A DNA stretch of 64,000 nucleotides from Gordius sp. MW1 (lineage: Eukaryota > Nematomorpha > Gordioida > Gordea > Gordiidae). The notes beneath the pieces are model-generated. The model saw nothing but the letters and a program-made list of their open reading frames with translations, made no database searches and had not been told where the DNA came from. The translations under genes and the position numbers were made by a program. The stretch is taken from NCBI GenBank assembly GCA_964036665.1, contig OZ038531.1, forward strand, positions 19,158,168 through 19,222,167. The letters run 5' to 3'. Below are positions 57,890 through 64,000 of this stretch, piece by piece; positions within the stretch are counted from its first letter, which is position 1; each line of letters starts with the position of its first letter.

Positions 57890-59357
57890 TCTTATATATA
57901 AAGATGAAACTATGTGTGTTTGTTTGTGTGTATGCCACCATCAAATTTGGAAAACTACCAGACCGATTTGGCTCAAAATTTCACAGTTTATTCCCCATAC
58001 TCCGGAGCATGTTTTAAGATTTGTTTGAGCCAAATCGGTCCAGTAGTTTTCGAGGGGTCACGTTTTTTTGTTTTATACGTTTTAGTACTTAATAATGACG
58101 TCATATGACGTAAAGTATATGAAGCTTAAATGTTTTATTGCTGCATAAAAATTTCCTTTTATATTAAATCAGGTCAGACCCGTTGCCATATGAATGAACC
58201 AGAGGAATATAAACATTAGATTCTACAAAGTATTTTAGGTCATGGTTATGCGTTTATTTTGTAGAAGAAACTTAAATTACATTTAAAACTCAGTGACAAT
58301 TCTTTAAGGCTTATGCTAAACTTTACCATAAATAAATTGCTTAGCAATTAATAAGTATTAATATGCTCTTCCCCAATATATTATATATAAAAATGAAACT
58401 ATGTATGTTTGTGTGTATGCCGCCACCAATTTTGGAAAACTACCAGAACGATTTGGCTCAAAATTTCACACTTTATTCCTGACACTCCGGAGCATGGTTT
58501 AAGATTTGTTCGAGACAATTGGTCCAGTAGTTTTCGAGATATTTTGTTTTATGCGTTTAATAAATCGTCAATCAAACGCAACCTCATGACGTACTGCGTA
58601 TCTAAATGAAACTATGTGTGTGCATGTGCAGCATGCGTGTAGGTAGTGTTGTGATAAATGTAGTCATATGCTGTGGAAAATGGAAACTTTTTACGATTTA
58701 AAACATTAAATTACATGGGCGTACGCAGAGGGGGGGGGGCTGCCCCCCCTAATTTAAAATAAAAAAATTTTCAATACAAAAAACCTCAAAAATTAAAAAA
58801 AAATTATGTTTTGCCCCCCCCCCCCAATTAGTCACTGCCCTTTCTTAATTAGCCACTGCCCCTCCCTAATTAGCCACTGCCAAAATTTTGGATAGTCGAT
58901 GACCTTTTTTTGCCCTCAGGAAAATTTTTGGTAAGGACAATTTTTGGAAAAAAATTTTTAAATTATTTTTTTTGGTGTCAGGAAAATATTTTTTTAATTC
59001 TGCCTCACCCTAATTCAAAACCTGCGTACGCCCATGTTAAATCAAAATCATTTTTTTGCTCTTTTTTCACGTCAATTATTATTATTATAGGACGGTCGTA
59101 TCCCCTCCTGCGTGATCATAAAAATACATATTTTATGAAGATGAAAGAAAGAAATCCCTCCTGCGTGGCTAAATAAATTAAAGTGGGCCTGGGCCTTGGA
59201 CCCTCTTTAACTATCTGTTTAAAATTTTTTGCATATTAAACACTTACCAATTATATTTGATATATTCTTAATCTATTGAAATTTATCTATAAGATGATAT
59301 ATATTCTGCTAATACACCCGGGTAAATGGCAAAACAACGTTTGCCGGGTTCATCTAG
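57890..59357 (+). mobile_element. Nonautonomous Helitron (5' TC ... hairpin ... CTAG 3')
   Basis: Starts TCTTATATATAAAGATGAAA directly after an A and ends CTAG directly before a T. A perfect GGCAAA-acaacg-TTTGCC hairpin lies at 59328-59345, 8 nt before the CTAG. Insertion between A and T with no target duplication and restoration of the interrupted hAT frame are exactly the Helitron behaviour. The first 230 bp (ACTATGTGTGTTTG, CGATTTGGCTCAAAATTTCAC, TCCGGAGCATG, CCAGTAGTTTTCGAG) are repeated at 58377-58607. A third ATGAAACTATGTGTGTGCATG start lies at 58603. Confidence 0.92.
58714..59036. mobile_element. Family A element nested inside the Helitron
   Basis: CATGGGCGTACGCAGAGG ... CCTGCGTACGCCCATG, perfect inverted ends carrying a shared C-for-C change (GTACGC for GTAGCC). 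Flanks TTAAATTA (58706-58713) and TTAAATCA (59037-59044) agree at 7 of 8. Interior repeats of TAATTAGCCACTGCC. Confidence 0.88.
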
Positions 59358-59434
59358 TACTTAATAAAGCCAAGAATATTATCAAATATATAATGCGCAA
59401 TGCAATACTTACATCGATTATAAAAGAAAATTAA

Positions 59435-60395
59435 TTGCTCAAAGGAAAGTCAGTTTTGAAGTATACACTAGATGGGGTGGGTTGTTATTGTTATAATAAT
59501 GCTTGAGAGCTTGATTTCAAATAATGACATTCTTTAAGATAGCTTTACTGAAAGTTTTGAAAATAAAGACATAAGATAGGCCTTATATATTCTAAAATAT
59601 TGCAAGTAGAGGGGGGCATAGCATTTTAAATAATATACACATCGTTGAACGAAGGGTCATAGTAATACGAGAGCAATAACATAAATCATCTAATTAAAAA
59701 GGGCAACACTTTTGTTTTCAAGATCTTCATTTGGTCGCATATTTGCTAGATCCGATTTACAGTAAACTCAACAAATTAATGACAAATTACGCAAAATTGT
59801 GGCCATAGGATACAATTTAGCCCTTATCAATCGAGTAAGCCCACCCGATTATTATGCTATGTTATCCTCCGATTCTACTGATGGAGATTTAGAAAAAAAT
59901 TAATTAGATGCCGAATAACGTTGATTTGTTTATATATAAAGAACGTAAACTTTCAAGATGATTTATTAAATTATTTAACCGTTTGTTATAAATTTATCAT
60001 TAGATATTTTTAAAATCGATGTTAAAGTGCGTTGTTTTTATGTCTTATATTATTTTTTAAGTTGTTGATTCACCCTACATAGGGCTATTTTAAAGTTTCT
60101 ATTATTTTCCCATAAATTCTTTTACTTTCCTATTATTTTCCCAATTTCCCTTTGGAAATTTCCCCTGAGCTTGTGTTGGGGAAAATATGACACTATGTAA
60201 GCCTATCCGTTACCTTTGGACTTCATTCTGACTGGGGTGGAGAATGTCGAATATGCAAATGGGAAAGGGCGTATAGTGTATACATCTGTTACGTGTGGTT
60301 GTGCCTCGGCTCAAAAAATATTTTGCAAATAGTGGTATTAGTGTCACCTATATCCCCCTCACCATTATCAGTCATTAAGAGATTACTTGGGGTAT
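59435..60395. other. AT-rich DNA with possible hAT-related ends
   Basis: TTTCCCTTTGGAAATTTCCCC at 60146-60168 is loosely inverse to GGGAAATTTCACGGG at 57210-57225 and may be part of the opposite end of the split hAT element. Nothing else supported. Confidence 0.4.
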
Positions 60396-60545
60396 AAATA
60401 GAGCCCTGCACGGGCCGCCCGAAGCTCGGCCCGAGCTTGACCTTATCGGGTTTCGGGCCGGCTCGGGTAGATAAAATAATTGAGCCTCGGGCTCGGGTCG
60501 GGCTTGATGAGGCGGCCCGACCCAAGGCCCGAGCCGGCCCAAATT
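60396..60545. repeat. GGCCCGAGC-rich hAT-type terminus
   Basis: Repeated CGGGCCGCCCGAAGC, TCGGCCCGAGCTTG and GGGCTCGGGTCGGGC blocks, preceded by AGAGCCCTGCACGGGCC. Resembles in style the ends at 3364 and 25329 but is not collinear with them. It lies just outside the 3' end of the next Helitron. Confidence 0.5.
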
Positions 60546-60812
60546 GAACTAAACCAAACTAATCTTTTATAAAATACTAGCTGTGCCCGTCCATGCGTTG
60601 CTTTGCCTCAGTCCTTAAGTGGTTAAATAAGTATAACCTATTAATAAGACTTATCTAAAATGGGGTCATATATGAAATAATTTATAATGTGAAAGGTCCA
60701 AATGCTAATGCAAATAAATATCCATAATATTCATTTAAGAGCGTTATAAAATATTTATTAATAATAATTCATAAGAGTATATAAGCATTAAAATATAAAA
60801 AGCTTATAATAA

Positions 60813-61727
60813 TGTATGGGTGATAAAGAGCTGTATGAAGATTTTGGCTGAAAGTATAATGTAAAAAATGATGTAAATAGTAAAACAAAACCTGTAAGGG
60901 AAAGTTGATGGATAAAGGGTAAATCAATGATAGGTCTTACGAAGAATAAGGTAATACACGTCAGTATTAGAGCTTCTTGTGAATGTCTCGTCAAATTTGG
61001 TTGTAATACTCTGGCATAATAAAAAGGGGAGAAATGCTAAAATAAATATAAAATTATAGAATTTAAAAGGTGATATACGCGAGTAAAATTAATGGGCTTT
61101 AATGGTAAATACTAAAAGTTATGAGTAGATAAATAGAAATGATACTAACTTTAATTATGCATGCAGAAAAGTAATGAGGCGTTATAAAAAGGGTTGTAAG
61201 TTCGGGTAAGAGATGCTTCGCAGCTTAACTTCTGCCTTAGAAAGGAACAAATTGCTATAATGCTTGGGGATATGTATGGTAATAAAGAGCTGCATGAAGA
61301 TTTTGGCTGAAAGTATAATGTAAAAAATGATGTAGATAGTAAAATAAAACCTGCAGGGGAAAGTTGATAGATAAAGGGTAAATCAATGATAGGTCTTATG
61401 AAGAAAAAGGTAATACACGTCCAGTATTAGAGCTTCGTGTGAATGTCTCGTCAAATTTGGTTGTAATACTCTGGCATAATAAAAAGGGGAGTAATGCTAT
61501 AAAATATAAAATTATATAATTTAAAAGGTGAATACGCGAGTAAAATTAATTGGCTTTAATGGTAATAAAAAGTTATGAGTGGATAAATAGAAATGATACT
61601 AACTTTAATTATGCATGCAGAAAAGTAGTGAGGCGTTATAAAGAGAGTTGTAGGTTCGGGTAAGAGATGCTTCGCAGCTTAACTTCTGCCTTAGAAAGGA
61701 ACAAATTGCTATAATGCTTGGGGATAG
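60813..61727. repeat. Tandem duplication, two ~459-bp units
   Basis: Units 60813-61271 and 61272-61727 share the whole order from TATGG(G)T(G)ATAAAGAGCTG to TGCTATAATGCTTGGGGATA with few substitutions and small indels. Each contains GTAATACACGTC(C)AGTATTAGAGCTTC. The second unit joins the end of the helicase ORF. Confidence 0.9.
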
Positions 61728-63931
61728 ACAATATTTTTGGTCATGTTATTATCTGTGTAGATATACAAATTTTGTGGATTGCCGACGCGCGAACTTGCAA
61801 CATATAATTGTCCATGTGAAAAACAATCTGTTTCTAAATCTATACCACAAATTTCTAGAGACTGGCCTTGAGCTTTGTTAATGGTAATAGCAAATGCGAG
61901 TTTAAAAGGAAATTGCAATCTTTTGAATTCAAAAGGTAAATCTGTTGGAATCAAAGGGATCCGTGGTATGAGGACATCTTCTCCAGTGAAAGGTCCAGTC
62001 AAAATCGTGGCCTCAACAAAGTTGCACATTAAGCGTTTAATAGCAAGACGTGTGCCGTTGCAAAGTTTTGGCTGATTAACATTGCGCAACATCATAATCG
62101 GCACGCCAATTTTCAAATGCAAAACGTGTGGTGGTATGCCTGGGAGATCTAGCGAATTTAAAAATTCGAGCGGATAATTAACAGCGTCATCAGCATTAAC
62201 AACAGTGTCAACCGATTTGTAGGTAACTGGAGTGCCGTCAATTGTAGACAGAATGAGACTGTTAAGTTCTTGGACGTCTTTATTCTTTGGGGCAAGAATA
62301 GCCCGTTGACGGAGCCATATTCGATCCTGATAATGGGTGTTAATATTTGGAAAAACTTTTTCTACCAAAGCTGTTTTGGTCGACACAAAATGGCAGAAGT
62401 TGGTAGGAAATGAAATCCGTCCTGAGTTAATATCGACGGGCACGGTTCCGTTTCCAATGTCTAGCAATTGATGGGAGAATAGCTCACATGCTTGATTTTG
62501 TAACATTACACGCATATTACTAGTTAAATTTAAGGTTTTGACATAAGGCCACAAAATAGAATATTTAGGCAAGCATTGATCTCGTCAGCAGGGGTTGATC
62601 GAGGAAGCACTGGTAAAGTTTGCTTGAAATCTCCTGCAAGCAATAAAAATGCGCAACAAATGGTCTGGAATCTCGCCGCAAATCTTGCAAAGAACGATCT
62701 AGAGCTTCGAGCGATTTTTTATGGGCCATTGTGCATTCATCACAAATGATAAGTTTACACCTTTCTAGTACTTTACCCATTCCAGATGCTCGGGAATTGT
62801 TGCACATGGGAGTTTCGCTCTAATGAATGTTTAAAGGCAATTTTAATGCTGAATGAGCAGTTTTACCACCAGGCAACAATGTCGCAGCTATTCCGGAAGA
62901 AGCAAGAGCCACGGCTATTTCATTTTGGGATCGAACAGTTGCAAGAAGTAAAGTCAGTAAAAATGTTTTACCAGTTCCGCCAAGAGCATCTAAGAAAAAA
63001 ATATCTCCAGAACCTTTATTAACAGCTAATAATATTGTATCATAAATGGTTTTTTGTTGGAGTGTTAGCCTTGGAACATTAGAGCGCACATAAAACAAAA
63101 GATCTTCCTGGTTATAATCAAGTTCACGGTAGAATTCTGCATGTAATGGAGCGGCAGAAGAGCGATTAGGCGCAGGCATCCCCAATTGTATTAAAACTTT
63201 ATTCCCGATTTTTAAGCATAAATCTTCAAGAATAATTTAAATTTGATTATAATGTGACATTTAAGGCATGTTAATGATAGGATGTGAAGTACTATTCCGA
63301 TGAATAATATCTTCTGCCATGTGTGCTTTATATTTATCCCATAAAGATTTAAGATTTGACGGAGAGCATGAAGTCAATATAATCGCAAATAATGCACGGA
63401 TTTGTTTTGGATTTGTAGTATGACACGCCTCACTGATGCATTCATCCCAATGATTACGTGTTCTAATAGATGCATAGCTTGGCATGCATGGCGGAAAGTG
63501 GGATGTACAACACCGTCGACCACTTTTAATTCTTGGAAACATGTAGGACCACGTACATTAATTAAAAGCATGCGAAGAAAGAAACCTTCATCTTGATTGG
63601 GATGGATAGTGTATAGTCGGCCTATCGCATCATCTTCGAATATGTCAGGGTGTCCATCGACACACTTTCCACGTTTGCGACGGCAAAACGATCTGCTACG
63701 CGAATTCCATGTGTAGTAGGTAGGTACCTCTGAATAGAGCAGCGTCTGCGCAAAAACATCATGTTGGCATAGCTTGAAAAAAGCTGTTAGCGTTGTGTCG
63801 GGAGGGTTAGAGGCGATTTGTTGAACATTTGCATTTGTAAAATAAACGCGCTCTCCATTTTCTAGGTGAACAGCTAAGTGGACCACAGCAGGACTACGGT
63901 CATGTATAAGGAAGGATAGAATACGCCACAC
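61709..63931 (-). pseudogene. Helitron Rep/PIF1-like helicase remnant
   Basis: Read on the minus strand from 63931: AVVHLAVHLENGERVYF, TTLTAFFKLCQHDVFAQTLL and YYTWNSRSRSFCRRKRGK, typical of the region upstream of the helicase. Then comes FFLDALGGTGKTFLL (Walker A, near 63010) and GIAATLLPGGKTAHSALKLP. IICDECTMAHK (Walker B-like, near 62740) follows, then GVPIMMLRNVNQPKLCNGTR and FAITINKAQGQSLEICGID (motif V/VI region, near 61880) up to ASSRVGNPQNLYIYT. The helicase order is complete, but at least four stops or frame changes (near 63474, 63260, 62820 and 62600) prevent a single product. The last 287-codon frame (62572-61709) is fully open. Confidence 0.9.
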
Positions 63932-64000
63932 AGCTTCATTACTGCTAATGTATCTTCCAGCCTGATACTGTGCGATTTCATCGGTGTGAAGGCTCCCTAA

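Larger units (their letters stand above)
57550..59434 (+). pseudogene. hAT transposase fragment (DUF659-type) split by a Helitron
   Basis: From about 57556 the frame reads YDIISDGWTNLRGEKVINF, a catalytic-core SDGWTN motif of DUF659 hAT proteins. It then reads VVKDNEANNKNWELL and CFGCAVHGLNLLIIKDIC, where the HGLNL block is conserved. The frame is interrupted at 57889 by a 1468-bp Helitron. Joining 57889 to 59358 continues without frame change as VILNKAKNIIKYIMRN to a TAA near 59432, the segment expected next in this family. The N-terminal zinc finger and the hATC end were not recognised, so the copy was probably already partial. Confidence 0.85.
60577..64000 (-). mobile_element. Autonomous-type Helitron, decayed, running off the right edge
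   Basis: The minus-strand 3' end is CTAG at 60580-60577, preceded by GCATGGACGGGCACAG and followed outside by T, the Helitron 3' rule. Coding remnants of the replication initiator/helicase protein occupy 63931-61709. Between coding part and 3' end lies a 459-bp tandem duplication (60813-61727). The 5' end and the Rep (HUH) domain would be beyond 64000. Confidence 0.85.

Noticed and set aside
2022-59036. CRISPR-like array from repeated GGCGTAGCC motifs
   Set aside because: Copies are dispersed transposons with their own duplications, not regularly spaced repeats; the DNA is eukaryotic.

Overview
The window is AT-rich metazoan nuclear DNA. Spliced animal genes are interspersed with a dense layer of transposable-element remnants. 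Real genes have short exons joined by GT-AG introns. Coding exons can be read for: the 3' end of a laccase-type multicopper oxidase (+, 6421-6902); a paired-like homeobox gene with three exons (+, 19317-21845); ribosomal protein L28 (RPL28) with four exons (+, 37167-37821); an EDEM3-like ER mannosidase gene with about 15 exons (-, 52243-40800); and two unrecognised two-exon genes (-, 36346-35801 and 40185-39090). There are also one possible secreted Cys-rich peptide (-, 29991-29707), a broken collagen-like gene (+, 25830-26700) and a tRNA-Trp (-, 23058-22987). The species cannot be named from the sequence. Animal-type laccase, PRRX-like homeodomain, THAP domain and EDEM all point to a metazoan.

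Layout. 0.2-1.5 kb: dead RTE-like LINE. 2.0-5.6 kb: hAT-like elements and a decayed hAT transposase. 6.4-6.9 kb: laccase C-terminus. 8.9-10.8 kb: a complete but dead hAT element with terminal inverted repeats. 10.8-19 kb: gene-poor, with many G/C-tract short inverted-repeat elements and a striking inverted array at 12.4-12.8 kb. 19.3-21.9 kb: homeobox gene. 22-30 kb: tRNA-Trp, more short elements, collagen-like pseudogene, hAT fragment. 31.8-35.1 kb: two copies of a retroelement with a YLDD reverse transcriptase and a Zn-knuckle/RPDG endonuclease-like tail. 35.8-40.2 kb: unknown gene, RPL28, unknown gene. 40.8-52.2 kb: the EDEM3-like gene. 54-64 kb: nested transposons (THAP exon; hAT split by a Helitron that itself carries a short element) and a large decayed autonomous Helitron running off the right edge.

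The most notable biology is intron size. RPL28 homology forces removal of introns of 35 and 38 nt. The laccase has introns of 47 and 61 nt. The EDEM gene has one of 43 nt and probably one of 26 nt. Longer introns contain recognisable transposon insertions; one EDEM intron would be only about 113 nt without its retroelement, which is bounded by an exact 32-bp target duplication. Two nonautonomous families dominate. Family A has ends of the form CA(T/A/G)GGGCGTAGCC, long G/C homopolymer arms and 8-bp target duplications (hAT type). Family B has ends GTGTTGTAAAAACGG flanked by TA and is concentrated in successive EDEM introns.
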